The notes: a model not told the origin generated them from the sequence alone. 64,000 bases of DNA from Sthenelais limicola (GCA_942159475.1 OW804098.1:3386383-3450382), one strand, 5' to 3'; shown: positions 29,701 to 42,206, numbered from the stretch's first letter. Translations and numbers: made by a program.

Positions 29701-30905
29701 CCAATCAACATCAACTGATTTTGGTGAATAGTTTAGAGTTAATTTGAACATTAATTTTTACTATTTTTATTATTCATTATAATTAATCCCCCCCCCCCCC
29801 CAGCCCCATATTACCTTTTCAAAAAACAGGATTTATTTGTGAGACTTTTCTTATATTGTAGCCATGCATTGTTAAATTGTTGCTATTATTCCTGATCGAT
29901 CTCCATATTATTTATTATTGATATTTACCTTCACCACGATAATTAGTTAAATCATTAATCCGAATAGATCACATATTAACAATACTAACAACAATTCATA
30001 CATTTTCACTTTTTAAGTCGAAATAGTCGAAATAATCACTAAAAATACCAATAATTAATCATTAATCAATTGAAATGATAAAAACAAATGTACAAATTAA
30101 CTCCAAACTATTCACCAAAATGGTCATAAGCATATTCACGACCAGGAAACCACCCACATATCGAAATAGGCAGTAAAATATGGCCAAAATGGCCCTAAAT
30201 TAATCAAAAATCAAGTGAAATGATAAAAATAAACTTAAAATAAATGTACAAATGTACTGCAAAATGTTCACATGTGCCAACCAGAGGTACCTGGGATAAC
30301 AACTAACTTAGATAGGCCTAAAACGTTCATTGAAATTCAGGAAAAATAAAAAATCTCGCACCCATAGACTTACTATAGAAATTCTCTTATTGGGCCATAA
30401 AAACGCTAAATATTAAAATATTTTCAAAATATTTTCGTCCATATGATGGGAAAAGTCCCCCAGACTACAATTTTAAAATATCAAATCCTTACAAAACTTA
30501 GCCAGCTTGGCAGAACAATTCAATCTCTTGGGGTGACCAATTGTCGGTGACCAAAATAGCCACTTTTTGTTGTGCATGTAAATACCGGGGACCGACAATG
30601 TGTACCCTCCCATTGTCGGTCACCTCTGTCGGTCACCCTGTGCCCCTTTTGTCGGTTGTATTTTGTCGGTCGTTTGCCTTGTATGTGGAAGCCCCATTTT
30701 ACCTTCACGTTATTAACCTGCTTATAGAAATCCGAAAACCCAATAACAATTCTAAAAAAGAAAAAGGTGGTTTGACTCAACCTGGTGAATAGGAAACTAT
30801 ATACTTGTACAGTTGTTGCACATTAGAAGAACATTAGAATTGTACGAGCCAAGAGGGCAGCTAGCACCTTGAATAAAATATGTTCCAACAATAGAGCTTA
30901 TGTAC

Positions 30906-31015
30906 CTCTGTTATCTGGTGAGACAGGCTGTTTGAGGTTGTCCTTATGTTCCACACCGAGTAGTGGCAGCACATGTGCCTGATCAGAGTCCTCGCTACCT
31001 CCTCCTGTAGACATC
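30906..31015 (-). CDS. CARD-domain gene, first coding exon
   Basis: The ATG is at 31014 on the minus strand, one base after an acceptor (TCTTTGAACAG). The exon ends in phase 1 with donor AGAG|GTACATAAG. The 36 complete codons begin MSTGGGSEDSDQ and end KQPVSPDNR, followed by the first base of a Gly codon that exon 2 completes. The peptide is acidic and Ser/Gly-rich with no domain of its own. The acceptor directly before the ATG implies a non-coding 5' exon upstream, probably near 34000-34200. Intron 1 of the coding part (24715-30905) contains the LINE relic and the 4.5-kb TIR element. Confidence 0.65.
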
Positions 31016-32669
31016 CTGTTCAAAGATAAGTGTTGGTGTAAATTATCACTAATCTTTAGTAAAAAATGTTTTCACTAGACAGAGTAGTCACTACTGAGAT
31101 ATGTGTGGTAGTCATGGCAACCAATTCATTTTTTAACAAGTTTACGACAAAATTCAACTTTATGACTAAGAAATGTTTTCTATTAATATTATTTAAAGCA
31201 TCTATATAACAAGACAACAGAACATCAGTTTTTATTTTAACATGCCTGGGCATGTTAAGGGTCTACTGACCCAATTGGGTCGACCATACCAGTTGCAGTG
31301 ATATCACTCTATCAGTTTAGTAACAAGAAATAATACCAAGTGCAGTCCTATACGTTTGTGGTGTATGATACATGTTAAATCGTCCCCAGGAGTAATCACA
31401 TACTTTCAGTCTTCCAGACCTTTAAAAATTCCAAATTATTTTGAGTACAAAATATGAGTATTCGTGAGAGATGGAGAGATTCATATTAATTTTAAAAAAA
31501 GTTGGTCTTAAAAAAGGTTGGTTGTATTGTAAAAAGATTAGTAAGAAAAAAGTAGTAAAAAAAATGTATAATTATAATTTGAAATAGTACCTTTTTTTAA
31601 ATTTAGAATTATTTTTTTAAAATTTACTTTTATTCAATTAGCCTTTTTGAAATAACTTATTCAACTAGCCTGCCCTCTTTGCACATTAACTTTGTACTCT
31701 TAGTTCTGCAGCGGTCATGGAACTGCTGACACAGGCACAGTTGGTGGTTTATGCTACCTCACACAACAGGGGGAAATTCCATAGCCATACATCACAGATG
31801 TTATACTGTCACACCCATTTTATGCTCACCTATTACCTCATTTGAGTTACGTAACATTACGTAACATTACCTATATATATAAATTGACATAATTATTAAT
31901 ATTCATAAACTGTATTAATATACCCATAACCATGCTCACATATGTAGATATACATGTTATGTAATACAGTGCGACATGATAGTTCACAGCATGCTCGCCA
32001 GGTCAACAGGTCAGGCACGGCTAGCACGTGACCAACCTGACCCTCATTGGGTAATGAGTTATGAATATATAATCATTCCATACTGCGGCCTGATTGGCCT
32101 ACATATATATCCATGTGACCTTAATGTAACCGTACCTGCTATATGTCTACGGAATAAAGGACCAGTTCTTAATTAACAGTTGTACTGGCAACTCCTCTTA
32201 CTGTTCTCATTAGTGGGCTAATGACCCACGTGTTTCATTAACCTAGAAATCGTCCACCTTCGTTCACAGATCCAGCTCTATCCTCGATTCTACAATATCC
32301 AGAGTAATCACTGTATATCAATACCGCCTGAATATTGGTAAACATTGAGACGTGCACTGGAGTATTGTCCGCATGTAGAGTGACTACATTAGGAGGGTTT
32401 CTATATATTGTATATACATTAATTTAATAACAGTCATATCTATTAAAACATATCGACCGTCATAATAAAACAGTTAACTAACTCGTTGGTTTCCGTCTCT
32501 CATATACATGCTCCTTCAACTAACGTGTTAGTTAACCTTTATACATTGATCAATCAAACAGTTAAACCTGACTGTATGCTACAACATACATGGATCCACC
32601 GAACACAACAGATGTCAACTGACCATTGGTCAGTCAGCACTAATTTATTATTCGGGTGACTGGGCTAAT
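31016..32669. other. CARD-gene 5' intron: AT-rich sequence with a possible solo LTR
   Basis: No exon was recognised. A block at about 31960-32294 looks LTR-like. It starts TGTAATACAG and ends TTCTACA. It contains a TATA-like ATATATATCC, and about 50 bases later an AATAAA (GGAATAAAGGACC near 32150). Clear target duplications are lacking, so the solo-LTR reading is weak. Confidence 0.3.
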
Positions 32670-33269
32670 CAGGGTTCACGAAACGTGGTCATCATGCACT
32701 CGCCCACAGGACTAGTAGAGTATAAACCACTAGTCCTTATATAAATCTGATAGTCCTTACAATATGAGCATCTCTTTTGTTGCAAGGTAGAGGCAGGGAC
32801 ATGGGGCTGACTAATGTATCGAATAACATTTAAAATACCTAATTATTGAGAGAAACCAAACAAGAGAGAATCTATTTATTCATGTTAAATATTATAGACA
32901 AACATGTTTCCTGTATCTCTTAAAGAATTAAAAGATAAGTAAAATGAATACACATGAATAATGCATGAAAATAATATTTATTTCAACTGAAATGAGATCT
33001 TTTCCGCGACGAATTCTGTGTGGGAAACTACCCATTTAATAGTCAGAGAGAGGATTCAGCCTGATGAAAGAAATAAAAGAATGACTGGAGAAGCTGCCTC
33101 AATGACATAACTGTCTCTGATGTGATGACTATTGGCCTCGATTCTGCAATAATGCGGTAATGGTCTAAATTTCCCCAAAATGTCCACTCGCCCACAGATG
33201 AGTGGCCAGGTAGGTTCTACTAGTAGTTCTTACCCAATTCTTGTCGCCTGGGGTGTTTTGTGAACCCTG
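32670..33269. mobile_element. 0.6-kb hAT-like MITE
   Basis: The ends are inverted copies: CAGGGTTCACGAAAC at the left and the reverse complement of GTTTTGTGAACCCTG at the right. GCTAAT flanks both sides, suggesting a 6-8-bp target duplication. ACTCGCCCACAG occurs near both ends. CAG ends and duplications near 8 bp are typical of hAT elements. There is no coding capacity. Confidence 0.6.
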
Positions 33270-33999
33270 CTAATAAAAAGTCTACATATTGAGATACATT
33301 TCGTGAAATTATATTTAAGATTAAAATTTAGTAGAGACGGGGTGGGGGTTGCGAAAAAAAAGGGATGAAAGTTCTTTGCAGCTATGATCGACTTTTCCTA
33401 ATACAAGTTGTAACTGCCAAATAATAATGTTGTTAATTAGAAATTAGAATGACTAACGTTACCGTATATTAATTGTTTTTCGACCAACTTATTTCGACAT
33501 TCCTTGACATTTAGGCTACATGAATCATTGATATTTACTGATTTAAACATCAATATGTTTTTATTCTCGCTGCGTGCACCTTGTTTGGCTTTGCAAAATT
33601 CTAAAGTAGATCATACAGACGTAAATGTTTTAGTGTGCTGGTTTTATAAAGGCGGAAGTATAAAATAGCAATGGATTTCAAAATAATCAGTCGGATCGAT
33701 ATAGGCTATATAGCAGTGGTCAGGGACAGTGGTGTGTAACGATCCAGAAGAATCTAATGGTCACATCACATCTATGAACCTATTAATACCGGTACTATAT
33801 AAATAATAATATCTAAATTCTAATTTAGGCCTAGGCCTAGGCCTATCTGTGAACTACGTTCAGGCATGTTCAGGAATTGTTGCGGAAAACGCGACAGATA
33901 CCGAGGTCTGAGTGATAGTAGAGGCATATGCACAAATTAAGGTTAAATATAAGAGAGCACGATCATTTCGCTTCAGATTACAAGTGAACGAACACTTAC

Positions 34000-34220
34000 T
34001 TGGGTGGGTTGAGCCCCTCAACCTATTGGTCAGTCTGCGCGGGAGCCGAGGTGGGCCGAGCTGCTACCTATAGCTACCGCACACCGTGTACCTGTGAGTT
34101 GTTGGCCGCTTCCGCGGTCGTCGCACCAAGCAAGCGCGTGATGGAAGCTCTGTGGCCTGGAGGTTAAGTAGCGCATAGCCCAATATAGCAGTTTAGTAGG
34201 CACAACGTTGCCTGACGCAG
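34000..34220 (-). promoter_or_regulatory. Likely 5' UTR exon and promoter of the CARD gene
   Basis: On the minus strand CCACCCAA|GTAAGTG gives a good splice donor at 33999. Upstream 34005-34220 is GC- and CpG-richer than its surroundings, with a CCAAT box (ACCAATAGG at about 34022-34030). This suits a TATA-less promoter with a short non-coding first exon. The transcription start cannot be placed from sequence. Confidence 0.4.
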
Positions 34221-34317
34221 CTGGTAGCGGGGGAGTGGGAATAGACTAAGAGAAGCTAAGAGAGAGGGAGAGGGAGGGAGAGATCACCAATAATCACCAA
34301 TAGATTATAAATGGAGA

Positions 34318-34436
34318 GCAATTACTACACTCTGTTTGAGTCCTGAAGGCATCAAAGACAAAGGGGGCAACGGTTAACCTTGTGGGGTGCCGCTACCTAG
34401 AGGAGCTTGAAGGACTCAAATAGAGTGTAATCATTA
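34318..34436. repeat. Small foldback element, about 119 bp
   Basis: ACACTCTGTTTGAGTCC on the left pairs with GGACTCAAATAGAGTGT on the right, with AATTACT/TAATCATT extending the stem. It is a short MITE between the CARD promoter and the divergent exon. Confidence 0.6.
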
Positions 34437-34679
34437 GCTATCATTATTAGTTTTGTGGCTAACTATCTTACTATCTGGAAGTCACTTCCTGGAGGGTTTT
34501 AATATATCTACTTTTATTTTCCACTGCCTTTGTTTAGTAACGACCTATTCACCTACAAGTTCTTTATGATAATTGTATGAATCATTTCCCGATAAGATAT
34601 CTTATTGGTTGGAAGCTGTTGGAGCCCCCTAGAATTTGATATATATTCAATGATGACAAGCAAGAAAGGTTCTTTTGAC

Positions 34680-34860
34680 AAATGACTGCCGGTTGATGCC
34701 CAATAGCGCAATAGGGGACTTGCATGTGCCATTGCGCATGTGTGTTGCAGTGCATGCTGGGATGGATTCTGATAAAATCTGACTTATAAATATTTAGGAA
34801 CATTTGATTGAAAATTGTAAAAATGGTAATGGCCGGAAGAGATGGAATCTGATTCAATAG
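34680..34860. repeat. Dispersed repeat, copy 1 (second copy 46840-47000)
   Basis: GCAGTGCATGCTGGGATGGA with TTCTG...AAATCTGAC and ATAAATATTTAGGAACATTT is closely related to 46885-46950 (GCAGTGCATGCTTGGATGAA and following). Orientation is the same. The family is unassigned. Confidence 0.6.
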
Positions 34861-35863
34861 GCTTGTTGACCCCTTTGTTGTGTTTCTTACAAATGTATTT
34901 TATTGGAAAATGAAAGATTTTTCAATTAAATTCAATACATCAATAAGCTGTTGAGTTGAATCAACAACAATTTAATGACTCATCATATTTCATATTTCTT
35001 TCTCTGCATCTAATCCAATTCTACCTTCTGTCTTGATTCTTCATGAGACGTCTCCACTCTCATCTCCTGAAAAAAAGTAAATTACAGTAAGTAGGCTAAT
35101 CAAAAACAAATTACTCAGTCAAAATACCGATCTCATTTAAACAACTAATAGCCTACTTAATCTTTCCATTTCGTTTATCAATAATGTCCACTCTCTGGTA
35201 CTTTTCTTCCCTTTAACTTATATGATATTGTTTTTTGTATCCTTAAATGGACTCTTACTTCGTTAATTTCTGTACCACCGGTATGTCCTCATTATCAGGC
35301 ACATAAAGCTAAAAGCCATGACTTGTCATGATGAAACTTGCTACAGTAATTTCAAACTGAGTGGTGTAACCTTAATATCAATTATCCAGTACTCCTAGCC
35401 TTTAAGTCCTATGATGAAAGCTTGGAAAATTATAGCCTACTATTAATATTGCATATGAAACACATGTGTAGCTAAAAGCAGCCAATAAACAATTCTCTTT
35501 AGTTGCCGCCACAATCATAGCCTAGCAATTTTTTTTTAACATTTCTTTATTCAGGAGTCCACCCCCACCATCCGCCCTTGACTGGCAGATTCCGTTATTC
35601 CACCATAGGGGCGCCACCTCCTTACTCAATACTGCCATCTAGTGTTAACTGATGAAGTGATATATCAATGGCGACAAGGGAAGCGTGACGCCCGGGGCTC
35701 CCGCGCACACTGTACGATTAACCAGGCATCCTACACTATCCCAGCGCTACGAGAAAGGTTTTTCCAGCAGGATAGCTAGAGAAAAAGAAGGGAAGTATTA
35801 AATTGTTCTCCCGGGGGAAATATTGTGAATCTGAACTGTTGTTGGGCAGATAGTGAGAGAGAA

Positions 35864-36058
35864 ATGTTTGAGTGGGATCGAGCAACCATGTGCGTGACCA
35901 ACCTATGTAACTTCATAGACGTTTTAAGAATGGACCCGCTACTCGGCGCTGGCGACGTTTATGTTGTTCTGCGCAGCTTTTTGCGCAACGTGCATTGTTT
36001 ATTTCCGGCCCGGCACCCGGCAAGCAGAAAGCAAGCAGACGAAACTTTCAGAGTGACG
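35864..36058 (+). CDS. Probable first coding exon of an unidentified host gene
   Basis: An ATG at 35864 opens 65 codons that run without a stop into a consensus donor (GTGACG|GTAAGTGACG), ending in phase 0. The peptide begins MFEWDRATMCVTNLCNFIDV and continues with a hydrophobic/Leu pattern (DVYVVLRSFLRNV) and a basic end. Codon composition is balanced, and the surrounding 35690-36060 is GC/CpG-rich, as expected for a promoter-proximal exon. I do not recognise the family. The gene would be divergent from the CARD gene, about 1.7 kb away. Downstream exons were not identified with confidence. Confidence 0.5.
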
Positions 36059-36429
36059 GTAAGTGACGATGTACAGTGGTTGATTTACAAAACATCAGAC
36101 TTGTTGGTGACTTAATATCCATTTTAGAACTATCATAGACTATGCCAATGCATATTAGGCATAACATCGGGCAAAATTAATCATTTTAAGCCAGTTTGTA
36201 TTTTCTTCATAATGCAGTTGTGGCTACGACGACGTCGACGTCGACGTCATTGTTTCGCCTCACGGTCGCCATAGGCATACGGTAATCTATTATTAATGGA
36301 GTACGTAGAAAACAAAACAATGTTTGTTTAAATTGATTACCGAGAATATATTCAATATAACTGTGACTTGCTACGCCTGTATATGACACATTTGTGTTCC
36401 AAATAATAAATGAGCATAATTAGCGCTGC

Positions 36430-36630
36430 CCCATCTCTCCCTATCTATCTCTCCCCTCTCCCTTCTGTCTCCTTTCTCTCCCTCTCCCATGTATATCTCG
36501 CTCTCCTCCCCCTCTCTTATCTGTTTCCCCCCTCCCACTCTGTCTCCTTTCGGTGTCTTCTGCTCTCCCCTCTCTAGCTCTCTCTGTCCGTCTTTCTCCC
36601 TCTTGATTCTCCCTATCTCGTTCTCTCTCC

Positions 36631-36696
<66 letters not shown>

Positions 36697-36700
36697 CTCC
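36430..36700. repeat. CT-rich microsatellite
   Basis: This is a pyrimidine-rich tract that becomes a pure (CT)n run at about 36633-36691. Open frames on both strands here (Leu-Ser or Arg-Glu repeats) are products of the repeat, not genes. Confidence 0.95.
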
Positions 36701-37995
36701 TCTCTTCAGACTCTTATAGCTTCTTATGCTTGATTACAGAGAAAATAATTAATGTAGCTTAATGTCATTGTAACTGTGTATATCTATATAGGAGAGAGAG
36801 AGTTGGCGTGGCGGAGGGTGGGGGTGGGGGTGGGGGGCAACTTCACCCAACTAGTCAGAATATTTGTAACCTTACGATATTAGACCAAAGGTTGCTACTA
36901 CTAGTAGAGTAGAACCTATTTATTTTGATCTTTTTTAGCAAGTTTATTCAAAGTTGTAGCTGCGACGTCATTTGCCATTCACTCATTCAGAGCTATTCAG
37001 TGACATTGTTTCGACGTAGGCCTACAGTCACCTACACATAATTATGTCAAAGACAAAACAATAATTATGTATATATGTCACATGGTAGGCTCAAAGCTCA
37101 GAGAGAGTCTCTTTTAATTTGAGGGAAAGCCTCTTGCACCTGACTACAAAATACCATTAGAATCACTTTAGGACGCTTAATTACTCCAGGCCATGGAAAA
37201 ACAATTATATAACGTATAGTAGGCATCCAATCACTGACATACCACTCTTATCTGATCTGAGAGGCTGTGGACCAAAACTACAGCTTCCACTCAAACAAGG
37301 GAAACTACTTCTTTTACTAGCCATAAATACTAGACTTACGAATATATTCTTCAATATTTATACAGACGCAACAACCACCGTGGAACAGATTCATCTCTTT
37401 AACAAACCACCCACTCTATGCTCAGAGCTGATCGACGGAGAGAAATTTAAGTCTCAAACTGAGAGAAAGCCTCAATCTCTCTCTCCCGACCACTCCTGAC
37501 ACCCACCTTCTCTTATTGACTTTTCCGACCGACTTTCCAACATTCCAAGTGACTTTTCCAACTGACGTTTTCGACTGATTTTTACATAGGCCCAAACTTA
37601 AACAATCATATCTCCCTGTCTGACACTCTCCGTCTTCCTCTGTCTATCTCCCCCTGTCAAGTTCTCACAATCCACACCTCTTCTTTCTCTACCCCAATTG
37701 CTACTGCCATTTCGGTGTTCCTGTATCTCTGCATCAATTTGAGCACTTTATATCTATCTCACATTGCCTTGCAAAGTGACCAATAACAGCACCTAAAAAA
37801 GTTTCATTCGTGGCATGAACAGAAATAAGGGCACTCGAGCTGTTATATAGATAGAAATTAAAAGAAGATGGCCAAAGAGGAAATGAGGAGTGATGACCAT
37901 GTGCGCCAATGCCCTACTAGCAAATCATGTGTTTGCCATGGGTATTTACTAGGAATTCCTTAATATGACATCACACAGCAGTGTGCAACATAACT
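36701..37995. other. Intergenic or intronic, no gene recognised
   Basis: There is a GGGTGG-rich patch near 36810-36835 and CTCTCTGAG-type repeats near 37100 and 37430-37490. I see no exon or mobile-element end that I can support. Confidence 0.3.
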
Positions 37996-38223
37996 CAGAG
38001 ACCGACGCCCAGGTCTCCATTGAATTTGTGTCGGTCTCTGATATTTATATTAGGCTGAGTCTGACTGTCTCCAATGAAATGAACAAGTGATAAAATTATG
38101 TTGTCTAACTTTTCTTATTCTGGGTTATTTTTTAATTACCATATTAATACCCCCCTTTTTTCGGTCTCTGTAAAATCCTGTCGGTCTCCACTGTTACAAT
38201 TTGACAGAGACCAACGGTCTCTG
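37996..38223. mobile_element. 228-bp MITE with CGGTCTCTG words
   Basis: The left end CAGAGACCG is matched by CGGTCTCTG at the right. CGGTCTC or its complement recurs at about 38000, 38031, 38161, 38181 and 38215. It directly precedes the left TAGGAT array. Confidence 0.6.
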
Positions 38224-38229
38224 GGCCTC

Positions 38230-38400
38230 GTTGTACTAACATAGGATCATCCTACCATAGGATGATCCTAAATGTAGGATCCTTGTAACGATATAGGATA
38301 ATCCTAAATACCGTTGTACTAACGCGATCCTACAGGGATCCTACCTAGGACGATCCTACCTGCCGTAGGACGATCCTACGGCGGGGAAGGATTCTTAGGG
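38230..38400. repeat. Left TAGGAT palindrome array
   Basis: GTTGTACTAAC occurs at 38230 and again at 38313. Between and after these are repeats of TAGGATCATCCTA-type palindromes (TAGGATGATCCTA, TAGGATAATCCTA, TAGGACGATCCTA). An inverted partner array lies at 49830-49989. Confidence 0.8.
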
Positions 38401-39430
38401 ACAAACATTTCAGCTGACACAGCCTAGTGACCTTCACCTTGGCCTAAGGATCGTCTGCTTCGCAGCCTGAAAACAAAGTCTGCAAGGTGAGTTCTTTTAA
38501 TCCATTTCATTGTATTAAACTTGCTAGAAATGCTGTAGACCTATGTATTCGATGTAAAATGAGAGGGTCTGTCTAGGCAAACTATATACTTGAAGATATA
38601 TGGGCAGAAACACCATATTTATCACAAAAACACCGATCAGAAATTACAAGCTGGCCTTAGACTTAGCCTTAGGCTTCAGTGTGCGCGCTCCGACGACGCA
38701 AATTCAGACATGTTTTATTCAAAAAGTACTCGATGTAGAGCCACCATCTTTGAAACGCATGTTGTCAGTAAGTAGTTCCTGATGATTCTCGAAGGATATC
38801 TTAATATCTATAATATCCATGGAGTTATGGCGATTTAGAAACGGGCCGCCGACATGTAAAAACATTAAAAAGTGGTCGCTCAACGACATCATAATGACGT
38901 CTTCTATATACACAAGTCACAAGCGCCTTCGGCGATTGAGCCCAGAGTCAGAAATGCATAGCTACGCATTGCATTAGTACACATTCGGCACTTGAATTTA
39001 TTTTATGCAGCTTAGGCCTCTAATTAACTTATGTATGTTATATCAAATGAATCGCAAACATGTCAGCATCACAGAGAAACAAATGGTGACACAGACACAG
39101 TGGCCCGTAGTACGTAACATATGATGAACCAATTAACAGTTCATAATCACCCTACATATATTTTGGAGATATCAACTTTTTAATTTTTTTTTAGATAATC
39201 CCTTAGATTTTATAGAATGTAGAGCTGATCATGCTTTCAGCATCTACCAACGTGTTATACAACGAATAGTAGGCCTATATATATATATTGCTGAAAATAT
39301 TTTGCTATTTTTGATAACATTGTAGCTAACTATTTGTCTGTCAGATGTCTGTGCACTGTAATAGTAGTCATGCATATTGACACATGCAAATCCCTTATCC
39401 CTCTCCCGCTCACACCATAGAACACCTAAT
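38401..39430. other. No gene recognised; one good splice donor
   Basis: TCTGCAAG|GTGAGTTC at 38485 is a consensus donor, and CTTCGCAG ends 21 bases before it. A micro-exon or first exon is possible but unsupported. The remainder is AT-rich with no domain-bearing frame. Confidence 0.25.
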
Positions 39431-39431
39431 G

Positions 39432-39737
39432 CCCCCCTCACACTATACGCATCCGACGAGTTGTAAGCCTTACAACTAGTTTTCCAGTTGTAAGGCCCGT
39501 TTTTGAGCTGTTGTTGACGACAAACTCAAGATTCAAATGTTGAATCGAATCGCATAGTGTGAGCGCCAGTTGTGAGGCTTACAACTCGGACACAGCGAGT
39601 CGTAAGACGTACAACTCGGAAAAGAGAAAAAAAACGAGTTGGGCTATCCGTTACCGTACAACGTGCGTTGTAAACACTTTTTTCGCCTATTTTTATAGGG
39701 GTGCTCCCGATTTGAGTCGGCCAGTGTGAGATGTTGT
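39432..39737. mobile_element. 0.3-kb MITE with GTTGTAAG/CTTACAAC words
   Basis: CTCACACTATACGCATCCGA at the left and TCGGCCAGTGTGAG at the right form imperfect inverted ends. Inside, GTTGTAAG, CTTACAAC and GAGTTGTA words recur at about 39459, 39468, 39487, 39567, 39580 and 39600. Confidence 0.6.
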
Positions 39738-41744
39738 GAGAATTCCCTCCCTCCCCCAGTCCCTTCCCCCCATCCACTAATGAGTTTTGCACAGGGAACA
39801 CAAGATAATTCTATTTCTGGTTGCTAGACAATCAAGCATGTATACACACAACAACAGCATTCCTCCCTCCCCCTCTCCACCCAGGTCCCGCGTGGCGGCC
39901 AAGGCCCAGGCAGAGGTGAGGGGGGGGGGGGGAGAGGGAGGGGGGGGACGGCTATTTTAGTTGGTAAATTCAACCCAAAAGAATGCAATTCTTAACAATA
40001 TATTAGCGAGAGTTTTTCAAATTAGAAAGAAGTGGTCCGTCCTGGGAAAAAAGAATACTTTTCCAGTGGGATTAATTGAGATTATGAATTACATTTTTAA
40101 GAAATGGTGAGGAAATAAGGTTGGTTATATATTCATTCAAAAATTATTTCTGCCGGTGTATTAATTGCTGTATTGCAATAAGCACCCGCCCATTGAATAA
40201 GGGCAAGGATTGTTTGAAAAAAAAAAACGCTGGGCGTTTTATCGGTAAAATATGATATTGTATAAAGACCCAATGTTGGGGAAAAAATACATATCATATA
40301 TAATATCATTACATGTGCGTGAGCGACCAAATTTTCAGGGCGTAGCTTCAGAGCAATTCCTTTATTCTATTGTCAATATTGTTTCATATAATAAGAAGGT
40401 TTAAACGCTATAACTTCAACTCTTGATTGGAGTTGTAAGCGAGAATAGAGCAACGTTTATGAATTACGATTAACTTGCAACATCAAAAGTCAGAATGAAA
40501 GGGTTTTGAAAACAAACTCCTGAGTGAGTGAGATTGGTTGCTTTACGCCCTTATCAACACATTTAATATGGTTATATCAAAGGGGGGGGGGAAGAGCTGA
40601 GAGGGAGTGAGTGAGTGAGATTGGTTGCTTTACGCCCTGATCAACACATTTAATATGAAATGCAATATGGACATCAGTGGTATAGGCCTACAGCACCTAC
40701 AAACTGTGAATTAAACATTGAACATTTCATTTTCGTCTTGATTCTATTCTAGACAAAATGCAGTAACTTTCTGGTCTGATTTTTATTATTGTGTTTCCTC
40801 TCTCCCCTCCCCTGTCCCGCCTCTCACTTCCGTGCCCTGTTCCTTTTATTTACTCCCCTTGCATCCGATACACAGGAGATAATCCCCTGGCTTGTTTACT
40901 CTAATTTAGAATATTGCAAATTTCTAACTAACTTAAACACATCTGTTCGATATTTCTTAAATGTTCACATTTGATAAAGTTTCTAAATCATTTCTTTACA
41001 TATAGGCCTATGACGCCTACCAACGGCGCCTACGACTGTGAATTAAATCAAATTGATAAACCCTCTGACTGTTCCTTAACTCCCGGACTTTCATTTATAC
41101 AAATGCTCATGAAAGAGACAGATTATGATATCATATTTCATCATTTAGGAAATCAACATCAGGAAGTGGATAGGGAAAGGACTCATCCAGCTCTATGAGT
41201 GTGAGAAGGAAGTCATCGACCACATTGGCCCAATGGGTGTGGTGGGTTCATTTCTTTTGTTTTTAAAGTGGCTATGGACACTGTTTGACTATATATCATT
41301 TAGAAATATGTTTGTAGTTTTTGATGACATGCATAAGTAGGAACATTTGTGTGGAATACCAACGCTATATATTCCTTAGATTAATTGATATTTGTTAATG
41401 AAGAATGTGGCAGAGGTTCCATTGGGGAATTCAAATCTGAGAAAGCAGTAACTAGACCATAAGGTGCTGACCTCAGTGTATGGTAAAGGGATGTGAACTA
41501 AGAGCGAGGCAGGAGGTACATAGTGACATATATACCCTGTCCCATCCAGCTGGTATCACTTAACTCTCATTAAGATAAGAGGCGTCTGGGACCTTCCCTA
41601 ACTGTCTGGCAGTTGGGTAGGGTGACTCCAGCACCCTACGAAATTGGAGTTTTAAACTCTTAAATACACACAATATATGTAATTTCTACATTAATGCTCC
41701 CGGGTATACATTACAAATATACTAATCTAGAACATAGTTGAAAT
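39738..41744. repeat. Intergenic with an 86-bp-spaced direct repeat at 40523-40657
   Basis: A block starting GAGTGAGTGAGATTGGTTGC, with TTTACGCCCT and CAACACATTTAATATG, occurs at about 40523 and again at about 40609, separated by a G-run. Similar GAGTGAG...TTTACGCC sequences are common in mollusc repeats as I recall, which is my only taxonomic hint. G/C-homopolymer patches occur at 39918-39950. No gene was seen. Confidence 0.5.
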
Positions 41745-42206
41745 TCAGGCAAACTTTCCCCAAATCGGGAGCTCAGTGGCATGTGTCACTTTAAATGCTT
41801 TATTCATCACAACATTATGTAGTTTACACACACATTTGGAAAATATTCTATTATTATTATTGTAATGAAGGATTTTACTAGATGGTAATTTAATTATAAG
41901 AGCTAGCTCATTGATGCTATTAAGAAATGTAATTGGTTTATTTATCCACACTAATTTTTTGCTGTGTACAACATTCAATGCTCTCACAATGTTGCAAAAG
42001 GCTTTATACTGACGCCAACAGTCCACAGTGATGTTACCCCAGCAGGGTGCGATAAGATCGCCTCCCAAATGCCCGAGATGGGTTGATATTTGGGCTAGCC
42101 TTTGTGTACAGTATCCTATTTGTAGAGCATTTAATTTGCCCCAGGCCGACAGGCAATAAGAACCGTAAAATTGATCATCATTTGTTTGTATAGTGGCCAT
42201 TTTCAA
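41745..42206 (-). pseudogene. 153-codon frame, possible LINE ORF2 relic
   Basis: The open frame on the minus strand has no recognised domain. The stretch CWRQYKAFCNIV followed by LVWINKPITFLNS loosely resembles the post-RT region of L1/Tx1-type ORF2 proteins, where an LW-N-I motif follows a Trp-rich segment. There is no RT core or knuckle. It is probably a transposon fragment; the identity is uncertain. Confidence 0.3.

Larger units (their letters stand above)
26197..30691. mobile_element. 4.5-kb TIR element with ACCGACAA/TTGTCGGT word arrays
   Basis: The left end CTTCCACATACAAGGCAA is matched in inverse orientation by TTGCCTTGTATGTGGAAG at the right end. Directly inside each end is an array of ACCGACAA/TTGTCGGT words mixed with GGTGACC/GGTCACC (26210-26420 and 30530-30680). 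Further inside, 26520-26730 and about 29990-30270 are imperfect inverted copies, so the inverted repeats extend several hundred bases in foldback style. No transposase frame is visible, so it is non-autonomous. No clear target duplication was seen. It sits in an intron of the CARD gene. Confidence 0.7.

Noticed and set aside
36441..36719. Open frames on both strands in the CT tract
   Set aside because: They encode only Arg-Glu or Leu-Ser repeats from a microsatellite.
38464..38484. 21-base micro-exon joining 36058 to 50136
   Set aside because: Splice sites are good and phases allow it, but the combined peptide is tiny, crosses 11 kb of repeats and has no supporting evidence.
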